A DNA stretch of 64,000 nt from CAYWLQ01 sp964458775. Its GTDB lineage: Bacteria > Myxococcota_A > Polyangia > JAAYKL01. Below the pieces are notes generated by a model. That model saw nothing but the letters and a program-made list of their open reading frames with translations. It did not search any database and had not been told where the DNA came from. Below, piece by piece: positions 43,895 to 52,325 of this stretch. The position numbers and the translations under genes are program-made. The stretch covers positions 24,106 to 88,105 of the forward strand of contig CAYWLQ010000002.1 in assembly GCA_964458775.1 (NCBI GenBank), written 5' to 3'. The stretch's first letter is position 1, and each line of letters opens with the position of its first letter.

Positions 43895-44965
43895 ATGATT
43901 GCCTGTCCAAATTGCGGAAAAGAAAATCAGGACCATTATAAATTTTGCCTTGGGTGCGGTTCGGACCTGCCGCGTACTGGAGAAAACCGGGGCCCCAAGA
44001 CTCAAACTCCTCCTACCGGCATTCCTGCTATGTCCCAAGATGCAACCATAGCTGCTACAGGACAAATGCAGCAAATTCCACTGTCGGCTCCGGAGGATCT
44101 GATATCTGATACCACACCTCCACCCGATGTACTATCACAAGCAATGGATATTGCCGCAACTCCCAATATACCCCAAACCAAAGACGAATCGGCTAAATCC
44201 GAAGGCTTAGCATGTGTATCTTGCGGTAATATCGTACCGGCCGGGTTTGCTTTTTGCGGTTCATGCGGAACACCCATTCCCGGTGCTGCTCCTCCGCCTT
44301 CGCGAGCAGTTGCTGCAGTTGCATCAGCTTCCGGTTCGGTTTCCCGTTTAGTTCTCATCATGCCTGACGGAACCGAAGGCGGCCTGGTAGAAATTCCAAA
44401 TACAGATGTAGCGGTCGGACGAGATGCCGGCGGTTTTTTTGCTGCAGATCCGTTTTTGTCACCTACCCATGCTATTTTTAGAACTGCCGAAAAATCGGTA
44501 TTTGTGCGTGATGCAGAAAGTCTTAACGGAACCTTTGTAAAAGTTACTCCAAATGTTCCTGTTGAAATTCAATCAGGTGATATATTTCGAATCGGTCAAG
44601 AGCTTTTACTGTTTGACGAAATTGACCGCGGCAGTGATGCTTTGGACGGAACTATTAAGATGGGGTCACCCATCGAAGGTTTGTGGGGACGTATAGCCTT
44701 GATAGTCGGCAACGGTCGTTTGGGAAATGCTTTTACTATATCCGGCGACGGAATGGTTTTGGGACGTGAACGCGGCGATATCGTATTTCCTGAGGACGGT
44801 TATGTATCGGGAATTCATCTTAGGATATATACAGAGAAAGGCCGCTATTATATCAATGACCTGGGTAGCTCCAACGGAACCTTTGTAAAGCTGACCGGAG
44901 AGGTTGAGTTGCCGTCCGGTTCATTTCTTCTTATGGGACAACAGCTGTTCCGTATAGATCTGTAG
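43895..44965 (+). CDS. Second zinc-ribbon protein with two FHA domains
   Basis: A 356-residue paralogue of the preceding protein. It has an N-terminal zinc ribbon (CPNCGKENQDHYKFCLGCG), a low-complexity Pro/Ala linker, a second ribbon (CVSCGNIVPAGFAFCGSCG) and two FHA domains with GRDAGGFFAADPFLSPTH / DAESLNGTF and GRERGDIVFPEDGYVSGIH / LGSSNGTF. Start is ATG 43895 after AGGAGG. The tandem pair followed by rimO suggests one transcription unit of signalling genes, but a shared role is only inferred. Confidence 0.88.
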   Translation: MIACPNCGKENQDHYKFCLGCGSDLPRTGENRGPKTQTPPTGIPAMSQDATIAATGQMQQIPLSAPEDLISDTTPPPDVLSQAMDIAATPNIPQTKDESAKSEGLACVSCGNIVPAGFAFCGSCGTPIPGAAPPPSRAVAAVASASGSVSRLVLIMPDGTEGGLVEIPNTDVAVGRDAGGFFAADPFLSPTHAIFRTAEKSVFVRDAESLNGTFVKVTPNVPVEIQSGDIFRIGQELLLFDEIDRGSDALDGTIKMGSPIEGLWGRIALIVGNGRLGNAFTISGDGMVLGRERGDIVFPEDGYVSGIHLRIYTEKGRYYINDLGSSNGTFVKLTGEVELPSGSFLLMGQQLFRIDL

Positions 44966-44996
44966 ATGATAAATGTCTTACCTATATTTCTAGAAA

Positions 44997-46331
44997 ATGA
45001 AACCTATACAAAAATCAGTATGCTTCGTCTCGTTGGGATGTGTTAAGAATCGCGTCGATACAGAGATAATGGCCGGAATGGTTATAGCTGAAGGTGCAAG
45101 AATTGTTGCTGAACCTGAGGATGCAGATATTGTAGTAATAAATACCTGTGCTTTTATCGAAAAAGCCAGAGAAGAATCTGTTGAAACTATATTGGAAATA
45201 GCAAATCGAGTCAGCGAAGAAACAATTTTGGTTGCAGCCGGTTGTATGGCTCAGAGATACGTTGATGCATTATCCAAGGAGATGCCTGAGCTAAAATTCT
45301 TTGTAGGAACCAAGAATCTCGAAGCAATTAAAGAGATTTTGCGAAATTCTAAAAAGCGAATTCATGTCAGTGAAGCCGGCAGTTACCTACAAACTGCTGA
45401 TACTCCGCGCTTTTTAGAACCGGGATCTGTTTCGGCATATATAAAGATTTCGGATGGGTGCAATCGAAAGTGTGCATTTTGTTCGATTCCGGCTATTAGA
45501 GGTAAAGCGCGAAGTCGCAGTATTGTTGATATAGTTGAAGAAGCGAAACTTCTTGCAAAAAGCGGAATTGTAGAAATTAATTTAGCAGCACAAGATACTG
45601 GTGCTTACGGTCGTGACCGCACTGACGGAGCTGATCTGCCGACTTTGCTTAGAGCGTTGAACGATGTTTCAGGTATTCGTTGGATCAGAATGTTATATCT
45701 ATATCCTGATTCGGTTGATAATGAGCTTCTGTATACAATGTCATCCTTAGAAAAAGTTGTACCCTATTTGGATATTCCTATTCAGCATAAGAGCGCAAAA
45801 ATGCTTAAAATCATGAAGCGCGGTCACAGTTCAAATGCCATTGATTTATTGATAAAACGAATAGAAACCAAGCTTCCGAATGCGTTCCTTAGAACGACTA
45901 TTTTGGTCGGACATCCCGGAGAAACCGAAGATGATTTTGAGGAACTTGTTGCTTTTTTAAAGAATACAAAATTTCATCATCTTGGAGTTTTTCGCTACAG
46001 CTCAGAGGAAGGAACCTCGGCTTTTAATGCACCGGAGCAGGTTTCCTCCAAAATTTCCTACAACAGATCTCGAAAAATAATGTCTGTTCAAAAACAAATA
46101 GTAAGAAAACAAAACAAAGCGCTTTTGGGAAGAGAAATTGAAGTTCTGGTTGAAGGAGTTGCCGATGAAGACGGATATGTGCTGACCGGCAGACATAAGG
46201 GTCAGGCAAAAGAAATTGACGGCATTACCTACCTTGTATCCTCTTCCGCAAAACTCGGAGATATAGTTACTGCTAAGGTAATCAAAACAGGTGATTACGA
46301 TCTTGTTGCAGAAGTTGTCGATAATTGTTGA
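44997..46331 (+). CDS. rimO: Ribosomal protein S12 methylthiotransferase
   Basis: RimO adds a methylthio group to Asp of ribosomal protein S12, using two iron-sulfur clusters. The 444-residue protein has the UPF0004 N-terminal domain (FVSLGCVKNRVDTE, INTCAFIEKAREES), the radical SAM cluster C155-C159-C162 in DGCNRKCAFCSIPAIRG, and a C-terminal TRAM domain (about 375-440). The SxGC.KNR.D and ending domain fit RimO more than MiaB. It follows the two FHA genes by 31 bases and precedes a small secreted protein. Confidence 0.94.
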   Translation: MKPIQKSVCFVSLGCVKNRVDTEIMAGMVIAEGARIVAEPEDADIVVINTCAFIEKAREESVETILEIANRVSEETILVAAGCMAQRYVDALSKEMPELKFFVGTKNLEAIKEILRNSKKRIHVSEAGSYLQTADTPRFLEPGSVSAYIKISDGCNRKCAFCSIPAIRGKARSRSIVDIVEEAKLLAKSGIVEINLAAQDTGAYGRDRTDGADLPTLLRALNDVSGIRWIRMLYLYPDSVDNELLYTMSSLEKVVPYLDIPIQHKSAKMLKIMKRGHSSNAIDLLIKRIETKLPNAFLRTTILVGHPGETEDDFEELVAFLKNTKFHHLGVFRYSSEEGTSAFNAPEQVSSKISYNRSRKIMSVQKQIVRKQNKALLGREIEVLVEGVADEDGYVLTGRHKGQAKEIDGITYLVSSSAKLGDIVTAKVIKTGDYDLVAEVVDNC

Positions 46332-46399
46332 TAAAATAATGTAAGCTTCTTTATTGTTTTACGTCTATTTGGATAATAAATGCGGAGGTTAGTAGAATT

Positions 46400-46780
46400 A
46401 TGAAGCTAATGATAAAAACAATATCAGTTCTTTTGACGGTTACCTCAATTTCTTTAGCTTTTTGCAAAAATGTCGATGCCGCTGCCGAAGAAAAGAAAAA
46501 TAGTGAAATTTCCGGTCAAGAATATGCAGTAACGGCAACGGTTCAAGACGGAAAGATTATTATTTCAGCAAAGGGCAAAGGCGGATACCACTGTAATACC
46601 GCATATCCTTGGAAACTCATTACCGAACAAAAAACCTATACCAAACAAGATGCAGAAAAGTATTCTGAAGAATCGGTTGTTTTTAGAATAGACAACAACA
46701 AGGAACAAAAAGCATCCTTAAAATTCAGTATTTGCAATAATCTCCAATGTATAATGGAAACAGCAAACCTTAGTTGGTAG
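46400..46780 (+). CDS. Small exported protein with one conserved Cys pair
   Basis: A 126-residue protein with a signal peptide (MKLMIKTISVLLTVTSISLA). The mature part has a pattern (GYHCNTAYPWKL, then KFSICNNLQC) that resembles the N-terminal domain of DsbD and of small myxobacterial secreted proteins, in which two Cys face each other. It may bind or pass on thiols, or be a stable beta-sandwich with no redox role. Unknown function. The gene sits between rimO and the thermonuclease gene. Confidence 0.7.
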   Translation: MKLMIKTISVLLTVTSISLAFCKNVDAAAEEKKNSEISGQEYAVTATVQDGKIIISAKGKGGYHCNTAYPWKLITEQKTYTKQDAEKYSEESVVFRIDNNKEQKASLKFSICNNLQCIMETANLSW

Positions 46781-46837
46781 TCCCTGTCGGTCAAGAATAG
46801 ATTATGAAAGCGGAACTAGATATATTTCCTATTTTAA

Positions 46838-47509
46838 ATGAAATTTAAGCAAAGCAGAAAAAGAACAACACTTCTCAAATTCGGCATAATTTTGGCGATA
46901 TTGCTCGGTTCGGCTTCGGCAGTTTATCTTAGAGAGCTGATAGAAAGTGACGTTACTTCAACCCGAACTTCTTCCGGTTGTTGTTCACAACACGGCGGTG
47001 TTTGTGGTTGTCGGTGTTGTGACGGAACAGCTCTTAGCAAAATATGTCAAGAGCGAATGCCTAATTGCTCAACAACTTCGCCGGCAAACCAAGATAAAGT
47101 TTCTGAGTTTTCGGGAAAAGTAATCAAGGTTTCAGACGGTGATACACTGGACGTGTTGTATGAAAATCGTGCGATCAGAATAAGATTGGCCGAAATAGAC
47201 TGTCCTGAAAAGAAACAACCTTTTGGTGAAAAAGCCAGACGATATGCTGCCGAGTTGGCCGCCGGTCGTGAGGTTACGGTTAAAGTAAAAGACCGTGATA
47301 GATATGGAAGAATAGTTGCCGAAATAATACTTCCCGATAATCGCTCGTTAAATGCTGAAATGCTTAAAGCCGGCTTTGCTTGGTGGTATAGAGACTATTC
47401 TAAAGACAAGAATCTTGAGGAATTAGAACGAAAAGCCGTAGAAGCAAAAATAGGCCTATGGGCGGACCCGGATCCGGTTCCTCCCTGGGTTTTTCGAAGA
47501 AAGAAATAA
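46838..47509 (+). CDS. Membrane-anchored thermonuclease-family protein
   Basis: A 223-residue protein with an N-terminal membrane span (about 14-31), a Cys-rich segment (CCSQHGGVCGCRCCDGT), and a staphylococcal-nuclease (SNase) domain. SNase signatures are KVSDGDTLDV, RIRLAEIDCPEKKQPFG, VKDRDRYGRIVAEI and AGFAWWYRDYS. The family cuts DNA and RNA with calcium. The Cys-rich part with the HGGV and CCDGT motifs occurs in other exported proteins and probably binds metal or forms disulfides. The enzyme likely works outside the cytoplasm. Confidence 0.88.
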   Translation: MKFKQSRKRTTLLKFGIILAILLGSASAVYLRELIESDVTSTRTSSGCCSQHGGVCGCRCCDGTALSKICQERMPNCSTTSPANQDKVSEFSGKVIKVSDGDTLDVLYENRAIRIRLAEIDCPEKKQPFGEKARRYAAELAAGREVTVKVKDRDRYGRIVAEIILPDNRSLNAEMLKAGFAWWYRDYSKDKNLEELERKAVEAKIGLWADPDPVPPWVFRRKK

Positions 47510-47601
47510 AAGACACCATCGTCTACTTGCTCGGATGCTCCGAAAAAGATAGAACTCCTCCGGCCGAATAAATTTCGGGCGTTATTTCGGAGGTATACAT
47601 C

Positions 47602-48798
47602 GTGACGCTTAAAGCATCTTTTTTTAGCGGAATGAAAGACAAGACAATTCCCTGTCGCACTAGGGGATGTAATAATACTTGGGTTTGGGAAGGCACCGAG
47701 CAGGTCAGATGGATGATGGAGGGTAAAAAAGAGACTCCTTCTCGAATGTGTAACTCTTGTTTTGCAAAATATAATGACTTAAGCGATCAAGAAGTAAAAT
47801 GTGCCAATGAATCTTGCGAACATACTTGGACCTGGACCAAGGCTGCCAGATTGGCTGCCCTTCAAAAGGGACATACCGAGCCGCCTAGGGATAGGTTGTG
47901 TAATGAATGCAGAGACAAAGCAAAGAGCGTAGAACATCTGGATGTTCCGTGCAGGGTTAAAGGTTGTTCAAATACTTGGGTATGGACGGCAGAGGAGCGC
48001 ATGGCCGCTGACGGAGGCCAAGGAACTTCGGATGCACCAAGCAGGATGTGTGAATCATGTTATCAAAAATTTAATACATTAAAAGAACAACAAATTCCCT
48101 GTCGGATTGAAGCATGCCAAGGAACTTGGACTTGGTCGCGAGGTATGCAATTGGACGCAGCAGCTCGAGGCTTTAAAGATGCTCCCAAACGCCTGTGTAT
48201 TGATTGTAAACAGGCTATGGACGGACTGGAAGACAAGGAAGTTTCTTGTCGAGTTAAAGGCTGTGAACAAACCTGGACCTTTACCAAGCTTATGCAGGTT
48301 GAGGCTATAAGGTTCGGAGACGGCAATCCTCCTGAAAGAATGTGTGATTCGTGTTTTAAGAAACTTAGAAGTTTTGCGGATATGCATTTGCGATGTAGAG
48401 TTCAGGGTTGCAAGAACACCTGGACCTGGACAAAAGGCATGCAGTTGGATGCTTCTCTTCGCGGTGAAAATGAACCTCCTCACCGAATGTGTCAGGTATG
48501 TAATTCACAAGTTGATAACTTTGAAGACAAAGAAATATCCTGCAAACACGAAGGCTGTAAGAATACTTGGTTGTGGTCTAGGGAAGCGCAACTTTCTGCA
48601 AAAATTAGAGGATTCGCTGAACCTCCTAAACGTGAGTGCAAAGCATGTAAAAAGTTCTTAGATACTGCCTCTACTATAAAAATAGCCTGTACATCTTGCA
48701 GCAAAGAAATAGTCTGGACGAAAGAACACCAACTAATGGTTAGTCTAGGTGTGTGGAATAAACCCTCTGAATGTCCTCAGTGTCACTCTTCTCATTAA
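47602..48798 (+). CDS. Eight-repeat zinc-binding protein of unknown function
   Basis: A 398-residue protein made of eight tandem repeats of about 49 residues, from residue 16 to the end. Each has C-x(3-5)-C-x-x-T-W-x-W near its start (for example CRVKGCSNTWVW) and R-x-C-x-x-C about 25 residues later (for example RMCESC), which fits one four-Cys zinc site. The last repeat is degenerate (CTSCSKEIVW, CPQC). Between the two Cys pairs is a helix. No signal peptide. Starts with GTG after CGGAGG. I know no named family with this exact pattern. Zinc-mediated nucleic acid or protein binding is a reasonable guess only. Confidence 0.8.
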   Translation: MTLKASFFSGMKDKTIPCRTRGCNNTWVWEGTEQVRWMMEGKKETPSRMCNSCFAKYNDLSDQEVKCANESCEHTWTWTKAARLAALQKGHTEPPRDRLCNECRDKAKSVEHLDVPCRVKGCSNTWVWTAEERMAADGGQGTSDAPSRMCESCYQKFNTLKEQQIPCRIEACQGTWTWSRGMQLDAAARGFKDAPKRLCIDCKQAMDGLEDKEVSCRVKGCEQTWTFTKLMQVEAIRFGDGNPPERMCDSCFKKLRSFADMHLRCRVQGCKNTWTWTKGMQLDASLRGENEPPHRMCQVCNSQVDNFEDKEISCKHEGCKNTWLWSREAQLSAKIRGFAEPPKRECKACKKFLDTASTIKIACTSCSKEIVWTKEHQLMVSLGVWNKPSECPQCHSSH

Positions 48799-48822
48799 AT
48801 TGGTCTTTTATTGTTTTCGGTT

Positions 48823-49689
48823 TTAGTCTTTTTTTACGAAAGCATAGTTTTTCGGATCAATATCTGCATCAGATGTAGCCAACAACACACTGTCAGCAAT
48901 ACGCAAACCCATAATCTTTTCTTTGTTAACTTCGATTGCATCATACTCATCTATTTCAATCTCAGTAAAGGTTAAATAAACCTTTTGGCTGTCCGCACGA
49001 ACCGTTCCGCTTCCAACAATGATTGGGCCGTCAGATTTATCTGTTACAACTCCGTCTGTTCGGTCTTCATATGCATCAGTCTCAGAATAGTTAAACGTAC
49101 TGCCGTTAACTTCAACAGAAACCTGTGTTATCTCCATGTAATATTCCGATGTTCCGTCAGAATATTCAACGTTATCTGATTCTGATATCTCTATTGACCA
49201 GGTGCCGTCCAAGGAGTTTGCTTTGGCAGTAGGGTTAATAAGAACATCCGCATCCAGATAAAGCATATCACCCACAAAAACACATGAAGTTTTGTAAACA
49301 ACTTCTGCTTCATATTCTTCGTCGATTTCTTCGAAGGTTAAAACAACATTAGATCCATCTACAACCCAAGTTCCCTCTCCGACCAATTGATCGTCATCGT
49401 AAGCAAATTCAGTGGTAAAGGTGCCGTCATCCGAAAAAACATACTGCTCTGTGTATGCGTCATAAAAGTCGTCTCCCGCAAAATCAATGTTCCACGTTCC
49501 TATAAGGTTGGTCTCATTGCAAAGAGTTGCCCCCGATAAATTCTCTTCTTTGTTCTCACTGTCATTATTATTTTCCGAATCTGTATCATTATCATTGTCT
49601 TTGCTATCGTCAGTGCCGTCATCATCACATCCCGTTAATGTCCAAACAGCAATCAACAAAATCCACATTCCCAAATACCGAATTTTCAT
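48823..49689 (-). CDS. Lipoprotein with acidic linker, unknown function
   Basis: A 288-residue lipoprotein. The lipobox is TLTGC (Cys about 21). A Asp/Asn/Ser/Glu-rich linker of about 30 residues follows, then a beta-rich domain (about 60-288) with two related halves: each has a GTW-type strand (LIGTWNIDFAGDDF and SLDGTWSIEIS) and a VVLTFEEID / VYLTFTEIEID strand. This looks like a lipocalin-like or META-type repeat. I chose ATG 49689, after AAGGAA, over upstream ATG 49743. Function is unknown. Confidence 0.75.
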   Translation of the reverse strand: MKIRYLGMWILLIAVWTLTGCDDDGTDDSKDNDNDTDSENNNDSENKEENLSGATLCNETNLIGTWNIDFAGDDFYDAYTEQYVFSDDGTFTTEFAYDDDQLVGEGTWVVDGSNVVLTFEEIDEEYEAEVVYKTSCVFVGDMLYLDADVLINPTAKANSLDGTWSIEISESDNVEYSDGTSEYYMEITQVSVEVNGSTFNYSETDAYEDRTDGVVTDKSDGPIIVGSGTVRADSQKVYLTFTEIEIDEYDAIEVNKEKIMGLRIADSVLLATSDADIDPKNYAFVKKD

Positions 49690-50075
49690 TCTATTTTCCT
49701 TTCTGTTATCAATAACTGTCCATAATACCATTATTGTACACAATCATAATTGCGAGCGGTAGTCGAAATATGTATTAAATTGGCTTATTTGAAAGACGCC
49801 GGCTCTGAAAGTTATAGAAAGCGAAGGTGCCTGACTATGTCGAATAACCTTCCAGTGTATGTCGAAGAAGGTTATCAAGCATCCCGAAAGAGGTTCTCAA
49901 GTATGTTGCAAGATGTTCCCGCAATGTTGCATGAGGTTCCCGTTTCTAAAAACCGCCAAGAAGTTAAAAATTAAACCAAACCTGTAATTTACTGGACGAT
50001 TTTAAGTATCAGAGGCTAATATGGCCCGGCGACTAGTATTTTCTGTTCGGAATACCGGCTATCGGAGGTGTCATC
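49690..50075. other. 386-bp stretch of mixed composition before the fragment patchwork
   Basis: No gene with recognisable domains. A 45-codon frame starting at 49837 has no ribosome site and no family likeness; I leave it out. An inverted repeat (ATAACCTTC and GAAGGTTAT, 9-bp stem, 14-base loop) lies at 49844-49875. The stretch leads into the mosaic of gene fragments. Confidence 0.5.
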
Positions 50076-50201
50076 TTGTCAGTAAACAAACGCCGCATCC
50101 TGGAAGTATTTACCAAACAAAAACTGATAGAACTAACAGGACAACTGGGGGTTCCCGTGCCGGTCAACAAACCCAAAGCCGATCTGCTCTGGCGGCGGTG
50201 A
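50076..50201 (+). pseudogene. Truncated N-terminal fragment, probable DNA methylase-type gene
   Basis: TTG 50076 follows a GGAGG site. The 41-codon frame (NKRRILEVFTKQKLIELTGQ, then LGVPVPVNKPKADLLW) resembles the N-terminal helical region of some N-6 DNA methylases of type I restriction systems, where 'LT...L..L...L.VPVP....KD.L' recurs. The match is a judgement from pattern, not an alignment. The frame ends where the GC-rich block begins, so it is a broken gene at a junction. Confidence 0.4.
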
Positions 50202-50217
50202 CCCGGGGCGACCCTGC

Positions 50218-51327
50218 CTACCGTGCCGGCTTCAGGCGCAGCAGATTGAGCTCGTTGGAGCTGCCGAGCCGCACCCGCGGCATGAAGGTGCCCGCGCCCT
50301 GCGAGACGAAGACCGCGGTCGATCCCTCTTGGTGCAGCCCACGGTTGAACGGGAACACCAGCCCGGCGAAAAGCGTGAAGGGGAAGACCTGGCCCGCGTG
50401 CGTGTGGCCCGAGACCATCAGTCCGATGCCCTTGGCCGCGACGTATTGTGCGCCCACCGGGCTGTGGTGGATGAGGACCGACGCCACGTCGCTCTTCAAG
50501 GCAAGGCCGGCCAAAACCGACTTGATCGTGCGTTTGTCGTCGGACGGGTGCATGTCGAAGGTGTCCTCGTCCGCATTCATGTAGTCGAGCCCGACGAGCT
50601 GGAGCCCGTGGGTCAGGATGACCTCGTTGTGCAGGACTCGGACGCCGTGCGCGGCGATCAGCTCGAACGCGCGCTGCGGGTCGACGTACTTCTCATGGTT
50701 GCCTCCCACGAAGAAGGCCGGCGCGACGAGTCGGGACAGCGGCTTCAGGACGCCGGGCTCGAGCGCCGCCTTGGAGTCGACGAGATCGCCGGTAATGAGC
50801 ACGAGATCCGGCTTCCGGCGGTTGGTCTCCTCGATGATCCTCTCCAGGTACGCGCGCCCTCGGTGATGGCCGAGATGCAAGTCGGAGATCTGCATCACCG
50901 TCAGCTCGCGCTCGAGCCCGAGCAGCCGGATCTCGGTCTCCGTGACCGTGAAGGAGTTGGCCCACAGGGCGCCTGAGACGGTCACCGCGAGCGCCACGGC
51001 CAGGCACGCGACACCACTCCCCATCAGGGGCAGGCTCCACTTGAGCTGAAACGCATGGAGGCCGAGGAGCGCGAGCAGCAGGAAGAAGTAGAAGATGAAA
51101 ACATAGCCGCCGAGGACGTTGAGCACTCCAACCAGCGGGCCGGCGAGCTTCGCCGTCCCGAGCACCGCGACCGCGCCGCCGATGACCACGACGGCAACCC
51201 CGACTCGCAGCGGCCAGTGCCCTTCGAGCCCGAAGAGCACGCGCAGGCGATAGGCCGCGTACCACATGGACGCGAGGAGCAGGGCCAGGACGGCCAGGGG
51301 GATGACGACGGCAAGAATAGTCTTCAT
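50218..51327 (-). CDS. Membrane metallophosphoesterase on a GC-rich block
   Basis: A 369-residue protein with four or more N-terminal membrane spans (about 1-140) and a calcineurin-like phosphoesterase domain. The metal-site motifs are ISDLHLGHHRG (DxH), ITGDLVDS (GD), VGGNHEKY (GNHE), LIHHSP and VSGHTHAGQVFPF (GHxH). Substrates of this class (YkuE/YaeI type) include UDP-diacylglucosamine and other phospho-lipids, but that is not shown. Base composition is strongly GC-rich, unlike every neighbour. I chose ATG 51327 as the start, the first ATG before the spans. Confidence 0.83.
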   Translation of the reverse strand: MKTILAVVIPLAVLALLLASMWYAAYRLRVLFGLEGHWPLRVGVAVVVIGGAVAVLGTAKLAGPLVGVLNVLGGYVFIFYFFLLLALLGLHAFQLKWSLPLMGSGVACLAVALAVTVSGALWANSFTVTETEIRLLGLERELTVMQISDLHLGHHRGRAYLERIIEETNRRKPDLVLITGDLVDSKAALEPGVLKPLSRLVAPAFFVGGNHEKYVDPQRAFELIAAHGVRVLHNEVILTHGLQLVGLDYMNADEDTFDMHPSDDKRTIKSVLAGLALKSDVASVLIHHSPVGAQYVAAKGIGLMVSGHTHAGQVFPFTLFAGLVFPFNRGLHQEGSTAVFVSQGAGTFMPRVRLGSSNELNLLRLKPAR

Positions 51328-51654
51328 CCGGTCACCGCTTCCTGGCGGGCACGGTCTTGGTGCCCTTGTTGCCTGGGAGATTGTCGGGGAGGGGCGATAC
51401 GGAGGGCGGTTGTTGCTGTGCTTATGTGTGTCGTCACGACGTCGTACCTTCCTTCTCGCGAACGAGCACGGCTCACGTCGGGTCACGGGCCGATGCCGTC
51501 TGCTGCTCTCGATGCTGACTCTACATGGCTGACACAGTGGGCGCAAGACGTAAAGTACGACGAGTGACCGTCCGGGCGGCTGCGCGAAGCCGCGGCCTCA
51601 CTCCCTCCGATATCCTCCTTCCACAGACATCCGTTTCGGTCAAAGTGATATAGC
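51328..51654. other. GC-rich stretch with no recognised gene
   Basis: The GC-rich composition goes on to about 51600 and then fades. Long open frames here on both strands are a side effect of high GC. I see no domain in them and no promoter. Confidence 0.6.
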
Positions 51655-51890
51655 ATGGACCGCGTTCTGTTGTATTCCGAATGCGCACCGACAGTCCTGC
51701 GAAGACGGTTGAAACAACAAGGCGCCGGCAGGTTGGAGATTCCGAAAGCGCTGATTCTTCGCATCGCGGTGAGAGAAATTGAGTCGTGGATTCTGGCAGA
51801 TCGAACGGGGCTTGCGTCATTCCTCGGCATTGCTGCTGTGAACTTCTAAAAGAATCCAGATGACCTGCCGGTAGGTCTCTTTTACTTGGT
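51655..51890 (+). pseudogene. Remnant of a DUF4276-like gene
   Basis: The frame ends with LILRIAVREIESWILADRTG and FLGIAAVNF, which resembles the DUF4276 family segment 'LRVAVREVEAWLLADR..FA.FLG'. A TAA stop at 51847-51849 interrupts it, but the frame goes on with KNPDDLPVGLF, a likely continuation of the family ('NPD.LP'). The upstream part of the family is missing. It is a degraded fragment; assignment is by eye. Confidence 0.45.
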
Positions 51891-51895
51891 CGTTG

Positions 51896-52105
51896 CTAAA
51901 CAAAAGTGCATTGGGGACGAGCCACACAAGCAGCTGTAATGTCGTGGTACAGTTGCAGCTGTTGAGCTTCAGAAACCGCACCGCCGCAGAGATTAATGTC
52001 CGTTTCGGAAATCACGACTTCCAGACCCAAGCTGAGGTAGTAGTCCATGTTGTTCTCCACATTCTCAACTGTGGGAATGTTGTTGGGCGGCACGATATGT
52101 AGAAA
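51896..52105 (-). pseudogene. Fragment of a GH10 xylanase-like gene
   Basis: On the minus strand the frame reads NNMDYYLSLGLEVVISETDI and then LYHDITAACVARPQCT, which matches the GH10 segment around the catalytic nucleophile (E in ISETDI) and the next helix ('A.VY.D...ACLA...C'). It stops at TAG just after CTFV, where GH10 enzymes continue with WGFTD. Both ends are missing, so it is a fragment of about 70 residues. Confidence 0.55.
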
Positions 52106-52299
52106 CCAAGCAGGTATTGTCGACTATTGTTTGACGATGCATTGCTCGAAATGACAATTTCAAACGAGCCCCAAAGTTGCTTGCAAAAGTATCAAAATCT
52201 TTGAAGGTTCGGCAGTGCATCGGAGAAGAGAGACAAGACGGTTCGAGATAGATTTCGACTAATGGTTTTTACAATATATGTATTTTAGATATACTTAAC

Positions 52300-52316
52300 C
52301 TCGGTAAAGAACCGAG
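52300..52316 (+). promoter_or_regulatory. Leader hairpin before the beta-helix lipoprotein gene
   Basis: CTCGGT and ACCGAG form a perfect 6-bp stem with loop AAAGA, ending 9 bases before the ATG at 52326. It could occlude the ribosome site. Confidence 0.35.
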
Positions 52317-52325
52317 AAGAACTAT

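Noticed and set aside
49837..49974. A 45-codon ORF before the fragment patchwork
   Set aside because: No ribosome site, no recognisable pattern and mixed base composition. It may be a chance frame.
50329..50976. Long plus-strand ORFs inside the GC-rich block
   Set aside because: High GC removes stop codons by chance. The minus strand has the metallophosphoesterase motifs in order, so the plus frames are shadows.
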